Shown: one piece after another, positions 1 through 8,916 of the stretch
Layout: each line of letters starts with the position of its first letter
Numbering within the stretch: the stretch's first letter is position 1
Assembly (NCBI GenBank): GCA_045811525.1
Contig: JBJMTV010000052.1
Span: 1 to 64,000, forward strand
DNA from: VAZQ01 sp045811525
Lineage (GTDB): Bacteria; Pseudomonadota; Alphaproteobacteria; Rhizobiales; Xanthobacteraceae
Reading direction: 5' to 3'
DNA length: 64,000 bases
Program-made: the position numbers and the translations under genes
Notes under the pieces: model-generated
Seen by the model: the letters and a program-made list of their open reading frames with translations, nothing else
The model's database searches: none
What the model was told of the DNA's origin: nothing

Positions 1-1
1 C

Positions 2-124
2 ACCATTCACTTTTGGAAGAACGTCAGCATTGTGGGCGGTCTGCTCACGGTATTCGCCGTTGCAGGGGGCCGCTTCAGCGTCGACGGGATATTACGGCGG
101 GGCGGGACAAGTCCGCATGGCTGA
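2..124 (+). CDS. DoxX family membrane protein, C-terminal fragment
   Basis: An open frame enters from the left edge and stops at TGA 122-124. The 40 residues resemble the last transmembrane helix and tail of DoxX-family proteins: HFWKN, then a hydrophobic GGLLTVFAVAGG stretch, a GRFSVDG turn and a short polar tail. DoxX proteins are four-helix inner-membrane proteins, often linked to redox or thiol stress. Only the tail is visible, so the assignment rests on this one motif. It lies upstream of and co-directional with the marR-type gene, about 230 bp away. Confidence 0.6.
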   Translation, partial: TIHFWKNVSIVGGLLTVFAVAGGRFSVDGILRRGGTSPHG

Positions 125-321
125 AGTCGCTGCGGCAAGTGCCACCATCCCCCGTTCCAAACAGCATGAATGATGCCGCAAGAGCCCCCACCCGCCCCAT
201 CACTCACTCGCCGGGCAAGCAAGCAGTGCTATCGCTGCTGCCTGCGGGGGGCAGTGTCTCTAAAATACTCTCAATGAAAATTGCGATCAGGCGCACCCCT
301 GCGCCTGCCTCATCGGTCAGC

Positions 322-350
322 TTGCATATTATAAGCTTCCTTATTATATT
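322..350 (+). promoter_or_regulatory. Putative sigma70 promoter with overlapping dyad, upstream of the marR-type gene
   Basis: TTGCAT (322-327) and TATATT (345-350) are separated by exactly 17 bp in an AT-rich patch within GC-rich DNA. The same stretch holds an imperfect dyad, ATATTATAAG/CTTATTATAT, centred near 336; MarR proteins often bind such a site to repress their own operon. Transcription would start about 7 bp after the -10 box, at or next to the ATG at 357, and no Shine-Dalgarno is visible. A leaderless transcript is therefore possible. Confidence 0.5.
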
Positions 351-356
351 TTCAGC

Positions 357-824
357 ATGATCCCGCTGGAGAGAGATTTAGCTTTTACAATTAATGACGT
401 AGCGCGCCTGCTGCGCACCTGCGCCGATCAGAAGGCGGCGCAGTTCGGGATGAGCCGCGCGAAATGGGCGGTGCTGGCCCGCATGGAGCGGTTCGAGGGG
501 CTCAAGCAGGCGGAGCTCGCCGATATGCTCGATCTGCAGCCGATCAGCCTTACTCGCCTACTCGATAGCCTATGCGAGGGCGGACTCATCGAACGCCGAG
601 CCGATCCTGAGGACCGCCGGGCTAAGCGCCTGTTTCTGACCCCCGCAGCCCGTCCGCTGCTCGCGCGTCTCAGCGAGCTCGGACAGGAGCTGATGCAAAC
701 GGCACTCGCGGGTCTCGGACGCGAGCAGCAAAAGGACCTGCTCGCGCGCCTGATGGCGGTGAAGGAAAATCTCCGAGAGCAAGTGCAACGGCGGCAAACC
801 GTTGCGGAGCAACGCTATGGTTGA
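357..824 (+). CDS. MarR family transcriptional regulator
   Basis: 155 aa, the usual size of MarR proteins. The winged helix-turn-helix lies around residues 45-105: the recognition region (LKQAELADMLDLQP, then SLTRLLDSL) is followed by the wing signature with D-x-R/R-A-K-R-L-F-L-T. It ends at TGA 822-824, which overlaps the start codon of the efflux adaptor gene in ATGGTTGA. That implies translational coupling and a local repressor of the emrAB-type pump, as in E. coli mprA-emrAB. The ligand cannot be read from sequence; phenolic or lipophilic compounds are usual for such operons. The start at 357 has no visible ribosome site. Confidence 0.9.
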   Translation: MIPLERDLAFTINDVARLLRTCADQKAAQFGMSRAKWAVLARMERFEGLKQAELADMLDLQPISLTRLLDSLCEGGLIERRADPEDRRAKRLFLTPAARPLLARLSELGQELMQTALAGLGREQQKDLLARLMAVKENLREQVQRRQTVAEQRYG

Positions 825-1956
825 ACCCGTGCTCAAGCTTGCGCCGCAGCCGCAGGCGGCTCCTGCCCGCCAGAGAGAATCGTTTCTGAAGCGGCATCGT
901 CGGCGCGTGCGAATGTTTCTGCTCGCGGTCATACCCGCCCTCGCGCTCATTCTGGGAGTCGGTTTATATCTCTCCGGAGGCCGTTACATCTCGACGGATA
1001 ACGCTTATGTCGGCGCCGACAAGGTGCTGATCACTCCCGATGTTTCGGGCAAGATCAGCCGAACGCTCGTGCGCGAAGGCCAGCATGTCCCCGTCGGCGA
1101 GCCGCTCTTCGAGATCGATCCGGTCCCGTATGAGCTCGCGCTCCGGCAAGCGCAGAGCAAGGTCGAGAGCGTCCGTACCGATCTCTCCAACCTGAAATCG
1201 AATTATGCCTCACTGAAACAGCTCGTGACCCTGGGCGAACAGACGGTCGACATTCGCCGGCATGACGTGGAGCGCAAGTCTGCGCTCCTAGCCAGCAGGT
1301 CAGGCACCCAGGTAGACCTCGACAACGCCAAAGCGGCGCTGCTCACCGCCGAGCTGCAACTGCAGTTGGGACGCCAGCAGCTCGCGACCACCTTGAACCA
1401 GCTGCTCGGCAACCCGGAGCTTCCGATCGAGAGCTTCCCTGCATACCAGCAGGCCAAGGCGCTGCTCGACCAGGCACAGCGCGATCTTGATCACACGACC
1501 ATAAGGGCGCCGATTGCAGGCACTGCAACCCAGGTCAACAGCATCCAGCTGGGCCGTTTCGTGAGCGCCGGCACGCCCGTCTTCAGCATCATTGACGACG
1601 TATCGCCTTGGGTCGACGCCAATCCCAAGGAGACCGATATCACTTATTTGCGCGCCGGCCAGAAGGTCGATGTACAGGTCGATACTTTTCCAGACCATCC
1701 GTTTCACGGCACCGTAAGTTCGGTCAGTCCGGGCACCGGCAGCCAATTCGCAATCCTGCCGCCGCAGAATGCCAACGGCAATTGGGTCAAGGTCGTGCAG
1801 CGGGTGCCGGTGCGCATCACACTCGATGCCGGGCAGGATTTCTCGCGCTTGCGCGCGGGCATGAGCGTTACCGTCTATATCGATACCGGACGGCGCCGAA
1901 CATTCGCTTCGCTCATCGGCCTGACCTCGAGCGCGGCACGCCAAATGCCGCAGTGA
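817..1956 (+). CDS. HlyD/EmrA-type membrane fusion protein of a multidrug efflux pump
   Basis: 379 aa from ATG 817; a TTG at 802 is possible but the ATG overlaps the regulator's stop, which is typical of coupled genes. A basic cytoplasmic tail (KRHRRR) precedes one transmembrane anchor at about 33-53. The signature D-N-A-Y-V near residue 61, a lipoyl-like hairpin, a long helical hairpin (about 105-220) and a beta-barrel domain follow, in EmrA order. It should link the inner-membrane transporter encoded next to an outer-membrane channel; no TolC-type gene is present in the window. Confidence 0.92.
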   Translation: MVEPVLKLAPQPQAAPARQRESFLKRHRRRVRMFLLAVIPALALILGVGLYLSGGRYISTDNAYVGADKVLITPDVSGKISRTLVREGQHVPVGEPLFEIDPVPYELALRQAQSKVESVRTDLSNLKSNYASLKQLVTLGEQTVDIRRHDVERKSALLASRSGTQVDLDNAKAALLTAELQLQLGRQQLATTLNQLLGNPELPIESFPAYQQAKALLDQAQRDLDHTTIRAPIAGTATQVNSIQLGRFVSAGTPVFSIIDDVSPWVDANPKETDITYLRAGQKVDVQVDTFPDHPFHGTVSSVSPGTGSQFAILPPQNANGNWVKVVQRVPVRITLDAGQDFSRLRAGMSVTVYIDTGRRRTFASLIGLTSSAARQMPQ

Positions 1957-1964
1957 GCGCCGCC

Positions 1965-3500
1965 ATGACGCCGCTCTCAAAAGGTCGGCGCGCGCTGGTG
2001 ACGGTCTGCGCGATGAGCGCTACCATCATGCAGGCGCTTGATACGACAATCGCCAACGTGGCGCTGCCTTACATGCAGGGGTCGCTGTCGGCATCGCTCG
2101 ATCAGATCAATTGGGTGCTCACGTCCTACATCGTCGCGGCCGCGATCATGACCGCTCCGATCGGATGGGTTGCCGACCGGTTTGGGCGCAAACGCCTGTT
2201 CGTGATCTGCGCCGCTGGTTTCACCGTTGCCTCCATGCTTTGCGGGCTCGCGCAGAGCATCGAAGAAATGGTGATCTTCCGCCTCCTACAGGGAGCGTTC
2301 GGCGCAGCACTGGTCCCCCTCTCGCAAGCCGTGATGCTCGATTTCTATACGGCGGAGGAGCGCGGCTCGGCCATGGCGATCTGGGGCATCGGCGTAATGC
2401 TCGGGCCCATCATGGGACCCACCCTTGGCGCGTGGCTCACTGATAATTACAGCTGGCATTGGGTTTTCTTCATTAATCTGCCCATTGGCATTGTCACTGT
2501 ATTGGGCCTCATGCTGTTCATGCCCGAAACGTCCGCGCAGACGGAGCGGCGCTTTGATTGGTTCGGCTTCGCGGCACTCGCGGTAGCGATCGGTTCACTG
2601 CAGCTTATGCTCGACCGCGGCGAGCAGCTCGGCTGGTTCGATTCATCCGAGATCGTCACTGAGGGAATCGTAGCCGCTGTTGCATTCTATTTCTTTATCG
2701 CTCACTCGCTCACTGCAACCACGCCGTTCATGCGCTTCGAGCTTTTCTCCGACCGCAACTTCGTCGCGGGATGCATCTTCATGGTAGCCATCGGCGTGGT
2801 TTTGTTCGGCACGATGGCGCTAGTCACTCCGTTCCTGCAGAACGTCATCGGCTATCCGATCCTCACCGCCGGGCTGCTCCTGGCAGCCCGCGGCATCGGC
2901 ACGTTGGGAGCAATGATGATGGTTGGGCGCCTGCTGGCGCTGATTGAGGCACGGTACCTCGTTTTCGCCGGCCTCGTGCTCGCAAGCATCACGCTCTATC
3001 AGATGGTAGGCTTCACCGACCAGACGTCGTCACAGACGATCGTGCTGGCAAGCGTCCTGCAGGGTTTCGGATTGGGTCTCGTTTTTGTGCCGCTGAGCAC
3101 GGTCGCATTCACGACCTTGCCGGCTCATCTGCGGACCGAAGGAACGGCCATTCTGACGCTCGTCCGGAACATCGGCAGCTCGGTCGGTATTTCGATGGTG
3201 ATCGCGCAGCTCACGAGCTCCACCGCCCGAATGCACGCGGCCCTTGTCGAGCACATTACTCCGTTCAACGATGCTCTGAAATCACCGGACGTTTCCTCCA
3301 TCCTCGACCTGAGCACGGACGCCGGTCGCGCTTTACTCGACCTTCTCGCAACCCAGCAGGCAACCATCATTGCCTACGCTAATGTATTCAAGTTGCTGAT
3401 GTATCTCACGCTCGCTACGCTGCCATTCCTGTTTCTGATCGGCTCGGCAAAGGCGGCACGACCCGGAAGGGCCTCCTCGCAGGCCCACGCCTTCGAATAA
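1965..3500 (+). CDS. EmrB/QacA-type MFS drug:H+ antiporter (DHA2 family, 14 TM)
   Basis: 511 aa from ATG 1965. A GTG at 1953 overlaps the upstream TGA and is an alternative start adding four residues. It carries the DHA2 motifs: motif C-like L-D-T-T-I-A-N-V-A-L-P in helix 1, D-R-F-G-R-K (motif A) after helix 2, and G-x-x-x-G-P-x-x-G-G-like G-V-M-L-G-P-I-M-G-P-T-L-G in helix 5. Length fits a 14-helix inner-membrane proton antiporter. With the adaptor upstream it forms an EmrAB-type pump, third gene of a marR-emrA-emrB operon. Confidence 0.93.
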   Translation: MTPLSKGRRALVTVCAMSATIMQALDTTIANVALPYMQGSLSASLDQINWVLTSYIVAAAIMTAPIGWVADRFGRKRLFVICAAGFTVASMLCGLAQSIEEMVIFRLLQGAFGAALVPLSQAVMLDFYTAEERGSAMAIWGIGVMLGPIMGPTLGAWLTDNYSWHWVFFINLPIGIVTVLGLMLFMPETSAQTERRFDWFGFAALAVAIGSLQLMLDRGEQLGWFDSSEIVTEGIVAAVAFYFFIAHSLTATTPFMRFELFSDRNFVAGCIFMVAIGVVLFGTMALVTPFLQNVIGYPILTAGLLLAARGIGTLGAMMMVGRLLALIEARYLVFAGLVLASITLYQMVGFTDQTSSQTIVLASVLQGFGLGLVFVPLSTVAFTTLPAHLRTEGTAILTLVRNIGSSVGISMVIAQLTSSTARMHAALVEHITPFNDALKSPDVSSILDLSTDAGRALLDLLATQQATIIAYANVFKLLMYLTLATLPFLFLIGSAKAARPGRASSQAHAFE

Positions 3501-3707
3501 TCAATTCGCGCGATTTGCGGCGGTCTGTCTCCGCTGCTTTCGGCGCGCACCGGCGACAGATACGGAGGCGCGAGGCTGTTCGCCTGTTCAAGTAACGGTG
3601 TATGTCATCGGCCGCACGAGAGATCGTATATTGTGGAGCCGCTTGAAGGAATAACTAAGGGAGGTCGCACAGGTGCGACTCGCCAGTCGACATTTGCAGT
3701 CCTGAGA

Positions 3708-4685
3708 TTATTCAGCTTTGATTCCGGCCGCTCGGATTACCTTTGCCCATTTCTCGGTATAGTCGACGATGAACTTACCGAAATCAGCAGGCGAGCCCGC
3801 AAATATCTCCGCACCTAGATCGTTGAATCGGGACTTGAATTTAGCTTCGGCAAGTCCGGTATTGATTGCGCTGTTGAGCTTGTCGATGATTTCTGCCGGT
3901 GTGCTCCTCGGAGCGCCAATTCCCTGCCAGCCGATACCCTCGTAACCGGGGACGAATTCACCTATGGGCGGAAGGTCCGGAAGCAACTGTGTGCGTTTTG
4001 CGCTGGTCACCGCTAAGGCCCGCACGGTACCCGCCTTAATTTGTTCGATCCAGGTGACGACAGAGCCGAACATGACGTGGATCCGTCCGGCAATGAGCTC
4101 CGGTATTGCGGGGCCGTCGCCGCGATAATGCACAGTAACCATGTCGACGCCAGCCATGGCCTTGAAAAGCTCGCCGTATAGGTGAGGTGAGCTTCCGCTC
4201 CCGGCCGACCCCATGTTGACCTTGCCGGGATTGTCCTTGGCATATGCGATAAGCTCAGGAACGGTTTTCGCCGGAAATGAGGGATTAACAATCATCACGT
4301 TGTACGTTTGCACTGTACTCGCGACAGGTGCGATATCGCGAATGAAATCGAATTTGAGATTTTGATAGATCGTCGCATTCCATGCGTTTGAGGTCGAAGC
4401 TTCAAGCAAGGTATAACCGTCGGGGCTTGCCCGCACGACTGCTTCAGTAGCTACATTGCTTCCAGCGCCGGGGCGGTTTTCAATGATGAATTGCTGGCCG
4501 AACCGTTCAGACACCATTTGACCGGTGAGCCGTGCGACGATGTCATTTACGCCACCGGCAGCGTAGCCAACCAGCAAATGTACGGGTCGTGACGGGTAGG
4601 TTTGCGCGGCTGCGACGCGACCGAGTACCGGTGCGAAAGGAGCAGTCGCTGCCAATTGCAGAAACTGACGACGCGGAAGTTTCAT
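3708..4685 (-). CDS. Bug/TctC family solute-binding protein, Tat-type leader
   Basis: 325 aa. The leader has a twin-arginine motif (PRRQFLQL) and a cleavable A-x-A region near residue 27. The mature protein opens with the family hallmark Y-P-S-R-P-V-x-L-L-V-G-Y-A-A-G-G, followed by R-P-G-A-G and the P-D-G-Y-T-L-L motif. Bug proteins bind carboxylates or related small molecules in the periplasm. No tctA/tctB membrane genes accompany it. It is divergent from the amidohydrolase at 4983, suggesting shared control and possibly a related substrate (inference). Confidence 0.9.
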   Translation of the reverse strand: MKLPRRQFLQLAATAPFAPVLGRVAAAQTYPSRPVHLLVGYAAGGVNDIVARLTGQMVSERFGQQFIIENRPGAGSNVATEAVVRASPDGYTLLEASTSNAWNATIYQNLKFDFIRDIAPVASTVQTYNVMIVNPSFPAKTVPELIAYAKDNPGKVNMGSAGSGSSPHLYGELFKAMAGVDMVTVHYRGDGPAIPELIAGRIHVMFGSVVTWIEQIKAGTVRALAVTSAKRTQLLPDLPPIGEFVPGYEGIGWQGIGAPRSTPAEIIDKLNSAINTGLAEAKFKSRFNDLGAEIFAGSPADFGKFIVDYTEKWAKVIRAAGIKAE

Positions 4686-4982
4686 TGGTCTCTCCCAGCG
4701 TCTTCAAGTGTTGCGCGCACGAAAGACGCTCATTCGGTGAAGAAGAACCCAGGAAATTGCCCGACGACTTCGGTGCGAGCAAAATCGTCCCGCCTTTTGA
4801 CCGGCGGATCGCCAGAATACCCAGTAACGATTGCGCCAGCAACGAGAGATGTCTCACCCTCACCCCGCGCACTGTCGACACGCGAGCGTCTTGCGCGCGA
4901 ATTTGGACATTGCACACAGTTCGTTCGTCTGTTGAATTGATAGGCGCCCAGTTGCCTACATATTGGCCAGGACCTTGAAGTC
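4686..4982. other. Divergent intergenic region
   Basis: 297 bp between the starts of the leftward Bug gene and the rightward amidohydrolase gene; it must hold both promoters. TTGAAT or TTGATA at about 4932-4942 with downstream TATTGG is a weak promoter candidate for the amidohydrolase. AGGA at about 4969 is its likely ribosome site. No strong operator dyad or terminator was seen. Confidence 0.4.
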
Positions 4983-6377
4983 ATGTCTCGCTTGCTAATT
5001 TCCAACATCGACTATCTTGTCACTGTGGACTCGAGCCGCCGAATAATCCGAGATGGCGCTCTAGTCGTGAAGGATGGCCGTATTGTCGGCATCGGTAAGA
5101 CGAGTGAATTTCCCTCAGGCCCCGGCGATGAGTTGATCGACGGACGAGGCAAGCTCGCATTGCCGGGTGTTTTTGACACTCATGTTCACAATGCGCAGCA
5201 GCTCGGGCGAGGTTGCGGTGACGAGGCCTATTCGGGACCTGAGCGGCTGTTCCGCCGGCTATGGCCAGTTGAGGCGCATATGGACGAGGGGGATGCGCTT
5301 TGCGCGGCGCGGCTTGCGCAAGTCGAGATGATGCGTGCCGGCACCACGTGCTTTGCCGATCCCGGCAGCTACTTCAGCGCGGAGACAGCTCAGGCCGTCA
5401 AGGAAAGTGGTATGCGCGGACTGATCGCCCGGACCGTATTCGACATGGGCCAGACGACCATGGGCGATCTTCCAAAAGGCTTCTTCGAGCCGACCGACGA
5501 GGCGCTAGTTCACGCTGACGAGATGGTCGCGGAGTTCGACGGCGCTCTGGACGGTCGCCTGAAGGCTTGGTTCTCGATTCGCGTGCCGGTCGCGATGTCA
5601 GACGACCTCCTGCGCCGACTGGGTAAGCTTGCCGAGAAACGTGGCGTCGGCATCATCGGCCACGCCTGCGAAAACCGCGACGAAACGGTTGCTTCGCATC
5701 TGAAGTACGGGATGGGTGACATCGCTCGTTTGGAAAGACTGGGGCTGCTCGGCCCGCACATGTTGCTACTCCATATGGGCTGGGTCGATGCAAAGGAGCT
5801 GCACATGCTGCAAAAGCGGGATGTAAAGATCTCGCTCGCGCCCAGCGCTTCCATGCATCAGGCCATGGGGAACATCAGCCACGGCAAGACGCCCGAAATG
5901 CTGGAGCTCGGTCTTTCTCTATCGCTTGGGTCTGATTCGGCAATGTCGAGCAACTATCTCGACGCGATCCGGCAAGCGTTCCTCATCGTAGGCGGTTTGC
6001 ATGAAGCACGTCTTGACCCCAAGGTGCTTCGCCCCGAGACCGCAGTAGAGATGCTGACAATTAATGGCGCTCGCTGCATGCAGTGGGAAAAGGATCTCGG
6101 CTCGCTCGAAGTCGGAAAGAAAGCTGACATCACGCTCCTCGACATAATGCGGCCTGAGTGGCAACCCATTCACAATCCCATCGCAAATCTTGTCTACTGC
6201 GCGCACGGCGGATGCGCCGACACCGTCATCGTAGATGGCAACGTTCTTATGCGCGGCGGCAAAGTCCTAACGCTTAACGAGCGCGATCTTTATGAGGAGG
6301 CGCAGGACCGCGCGACCTCACTGATACGACGCACCGGACTGGAACAGGCGGTGGCATCAATATGGCCTATGCATTAG
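4983..6377 (+). CDS. Metal-dependent amidohydrolase, TrzA/ATZ/SAH-deaminase-like
   Basis: 464 aa, typical length for the ATZ/TRZ branch. The N-terminal small beta domain is followed by D-T-H-V-H (H67, H69), H-A-C-E (H227, E230), H264 in L-L-H-M-G-W and D318 in L-G-S-D-S-A-M-S-S. This matches the single-metal site and general acid/base set of cytosine, guanine, S-adenosylhomocysteine and s-triazine deaminases. Cytoplasmic hydrolysis of an amino or chloro group on a heterocycle is expected; the substrate cannot be named. The divergent Bug protein may import a related compound. Confidence 0.85.
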   Translation: MSRLLISNIDYLVTVDSSRRIIRDGALVVKDGRIVGIGKTSEFPSGPGDELIDGRGKLALPGVFDTHVHNAQQLGRGCGDEAYSGPERLFRRLWPVEAHMDEGDALCAARLAQVEMMRAGTTCFADPGSYFSAETAQAVKESGMRGLIARTVFDMGQTTMGDLPKGFFEPTDEALVHADEMVAEFDGALDGRLKAWFSIRVPVAMSDDLLRRLGKLAEKRGVGIIGHACENRDETVASHLKYGMGDIARLERLGLLGPHMLLLHMGWVDAKELHMLQKRDVKISLAPSASMHQAMGNISHGKTPEMLELGLSLSLGSDSAMSSNYLDAIRQAFLIVGGLHEARLDPKVLRPETAVEMLTINGARCMQWEKDLGSLEVGKKADITLLDIMRPEWQPIHNPIANLVYCAHGGCADTVIVDGNVLMRGGKVLTLNERDLYEEAQDRATSLIRRTGLEQAVASIWPMH

Positions 6378-6485
6378 CACTTAGATAAAACGCGAGAAGG
6401 ATGAAAGCTGCATCTAACGATCACCGATATCGCGCTCGAACCGGCGCAGTATCAAAGGGCAACACCCAAGGTACGCGAAAAATAT

Positions 6486-7520
6486 CTACTTCAATCGAAA
6501 TACAAGCATCTGATCCGTGAGCGAGAGGCCTCCGCAACGCAAGGTGCCGCCGGGTACGTAAGCTGCAGACCCATCGCTGGCCGCGCCAATGGCCTGCCGA
6601 CCTGTTGGTAATTTAGCCAAGGTTACCCAGGTGTTCGTTTTCGGATCGTAAGCCTCGTTCTCATCAAAAGCCTCGCCACCTCCGAGCTTAGCATTCGGAT
6701 CGGGCTTTCTGCACTCGCCGCCGAGATAAAGCAGTAGGCCTTGGTAATAAACCGCCGCTCCGCCGCTTCGGGGCGTTGGCATGGGCGCGGCCTTTGTCCA
6801 TTGATCCGTTGCTGGATCATAGACATCATGATCGCCGACGTTGTCGACCTGTCCCTTAGTGCGGCCGCCAACAACATGGATTTTGCCGTCGATAGCGACG
6901 ACGCCAAGATGATCACGCGCCTGTGGCATAGGAGATTTCTTAGCCCAAGTGTTGCTGGCCGGGTCATAAACTTCGTGGAAATTGACCGGAAGCGGCTCAC
7001 GAGGACGACCGCCTAACACATGAATTTTGCCGCCGACCTCAGCTACGCCCGTCGCACCGAGCGCTGCACTCATGGGCGCAAGCGTTTGCCAAATGTCCGT
7101 TGCTGGATCGTACACGAGCGCCACGTTCTTTGCGTCAACGTGCACAAGATTCCCAAAGCCACCAAAGGTGTAGAGTTTGTGGTTTACTGCGACGACGTTG
7201 ATATGGCTGAGGCCCATCGGAAGGGGGGCGCGTTCGCGCCAACGATCCGCCGCCGGATCATATTCGTAATTGACGGTCGAACCCCAGGTACCTGAACCCA
7301 TGTCGGAAGAATTTGGAAGGACATGGGCGCGGAAGGTCGAGCCGCCGATGACATAGATCTTTCCGTCCAGCGCTACGACACCGGAATCTCCGGTTCCAGA
7401 CGGCATTACTGATGCTACCGACCAGCTACCCCGGTCTTGTGCTGCTGCAGCCATTGTGAAGATCGCGGTGGTTGCGAATACGAGGGCGGACGCTGCATCA
7501 AGAGACAAGCGTTTGACCAT
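6486..7520 (-). CDS. Secreted Kelch-repeat protein
   Basis: 344 aa. ATG 7520 is preferred over upstream in-frame codons because GGGAGAG sits just upstream and a signal peptide follows at once (A-x-A near residue 26). The mature protein has five to six Kelch blades with repeated G-G, Y-D-P-A-x-D-x-W and I-x-V-x-G-G motifs spaced about 50 residues apart, enough for a six-bladed propeller. Such periplasmic or extracellular propellers bind ligands, often sugars or sialic acid, or partner proteins. Same strand as the MBL-fold gene at 7687, which lies upstream in the transcription direction, about 165 bp away. Confidence 0.82.
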   Translation of the reverse strand: MVKRLSLDAASALVFATTAIFTMAAAAQDRGSWSVASVMPSGTGDSGVVALDGKIYVIGGSTFRAHVLPNSSDMGSGTWGSTVNYEYDPAADRWRERAPLPMGLSHINVVAVNHKLYTFGGFGNLVHVDAKNVALVYDPATDIWQTLAPMSAALGATGVAEVGGKIHVLGGRPREPLPVNFHEVYDPASNTWAKKSPMPQARDHLGVVAIDGKIHVVGGRTKGQVDNVGDHDVYDPATDQWTKAAPMPTPRSGGAAVYYQGLLLYLGGECRKPDPNAKLGGGEAFDENEAYDPKTNTWVTLAKLPTGRQAIGAASDGSAAYVPGGTLRCGGLSLTDQMLVFRLK

Positions 7521-7686
7521 TTCACTCTCCCACACCATTCGGTTTGTTAATCCTGGGGCTGGCAACGCCTGCGCCGCCCATTTCGTTGAACCACGAGGCG
7601 GCGCATGCCTCTTGATTAGGATTTGAAGGGCACCGAGCTGAGTGCGGGGACTGAGCTCGCACAGCAAGTGGGATGCCGGCCGTTCT

Positions 7687-8676
7687 TCATGCTGGTAGCA
7701 TCGGTGTGGGCACGAACCGATATCCCTCACCTTCCTTCGCAATGTTACCGATCCCCGGCCAGGGCAGGTGGAAAATAAGCGCCGGAATCCTCTCGGCTGC
7801 CAGCATATTACATATCTTGATTCGACTGAGCGTGGCTTGTTTGGAATCGGTGTCGAATGCGATCTCGAGCCTGGGGTTGCGAATCATGATCGCGTGATGG
7901 GCTATGTCTCCCGTAAAGCAAAGCGACCTTCCGGCTGATGTGATCATGAACGAGGTATGACCGACGGTATGACCAGGCGATGCGATCGTTTGTATCCCGG
8001 GTGCGATCTCCTGGCCCTCCGTGTACATGACGAGCCGATCCTTGTTGGGCAGTAAGTTCTTGATCGCGGTACGAGCAGAGCCTTCGGCAGGAGTGCCGAA
8101 CAATTGTTCGTTTGTCCAAAACTTGAAGTCTGCTTCGGTCGTGTAGATCTGCGCATTGGGAAACAGCCGAGTCTTCCCGTCGGCACTCATAATGCCGCCA
8201 GCGTGATCGATGTGTGGATGCGTCAGTACAATCGCATCAATGTCCTTTGGGTCGATCCCGCCCTCAGCGAGACTCGTCAGAATACGACCCGACGGCGCGT
8301 TTGCCTGCTTCATGGACAGCATGCCGGTGTCGAACATCACAAGCTTATCGCCCGTATTGACGATCAGGATGTTCTGTTCCATCCGAACGGCGTCAGGCGG
8401 CAGGAATTCATCGGTCAGCATCTTGCGGATTTCTTCGTCGGGCGCGCCGCGGAATATCTTTCCGGCGTCCGGAAAATTGAGCGGTCCGTCGGAGATGACG
8501 GTCGCTTCCATGTTGCCGATGTTGAAGCGATAGAAGGCAGCGGCGCGGCTATTGAGCATCGGCGCTTTTGCGATGGCCGGGGGTGAACCGGCAGCGAGAA
8601 CTGCGCCGGCACTCAAAACCGACGCGCCGGTAAGTACTTGACGTCGATTCAACGAAGCGCAATCGTTCTTACGCAT
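7687..8676 (-). CDS. Tat-exported metallo-beta-lactamase-fold hydrolase
   Basis: 329 aa. ATG 8676 is chosen because GGGAGGA lies at the right distance upstream. The leader carries N-R-R-Q-V-L with a long A-rich core, a Tat pattern. The metal site H-P-H-I-D-H (153-158) is followed by G-H-T-V-G-H and T-G-D-I, so both zinc positions look complete. The architecture resembles quorum-quenching lactonase-like or quinoprotein-relay-like MBL enzymes, but the substrate is unknown. It is divergent from the broken substrate-binding gene at 8917. Confidence 0.87.
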   Translation of the reverse strand: MRKNDCASLNRRQVLTGASVLSAGAVLAAGSPPAIAKAPMLNSRAAAFYRFNIGNMEATVISDGPLNFPDAGKIFRGAPDEEIRKMLTDEFLPPDAVRMEQNILIVNTGDKLVMFDTGMLSMKQANAPSGRILTSLAEGGIDPKDIDAIVLTHPHIDHAGGIMSADGKTRLFPNAQIYTTEADFKFWTNEQLFGTPAEGSARTAIKNLLPNKDRLVMYTEGQEIAPGIQTIASPGHTVGHTSFMITSAGRSLCFTGDIAHHAIMIRNPRLEIAFDTDSKQATLSRIKICNMLAAERIPALIFHLPWPGIGNIAKEGEGYRFVPTPMLPA

Positions 8677-8916
8677 CTCGATTCCTCCCGTTGCTTCTTT
8701 TGTGTAAGTGCACTTGTTGATCGGTAGTGTAGTCACAATGCGTCGGAGTGCCAAATCTACTCAATGGCGATAGTCATATATTTTGCGTCTTGCAGATCAG
8801 CTTAATTCGAAATGGACGTCTGCTGACGTGCGCTGCATCGCGTTCTTTCTGACCAGCACCCTACTTAGACAAAACGCGCGCCCGGAGCGGGTGGAGCTTG
8901 GCCTGAGGACGAAATC

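Noticed and set aside
13..360. Open frame of 115 codons overlapping the DoxX tail and the marR promoter
   Set aside because: No family resemblance, it overlaps a better DoxX frame and an evident promoter, and has no ribosome site.
6400..6485. A short protein-like stub (K-L-H-L-T-I-T-D-I-A-L-E-P-A) between the amidohydrolase and Kelch genes
   Set aside because: Only about 30 codons, out of frame with the nearby ATG, and it runs into antisense of the Kelch gene. It could be a remnant of another gene but cannot be supported.
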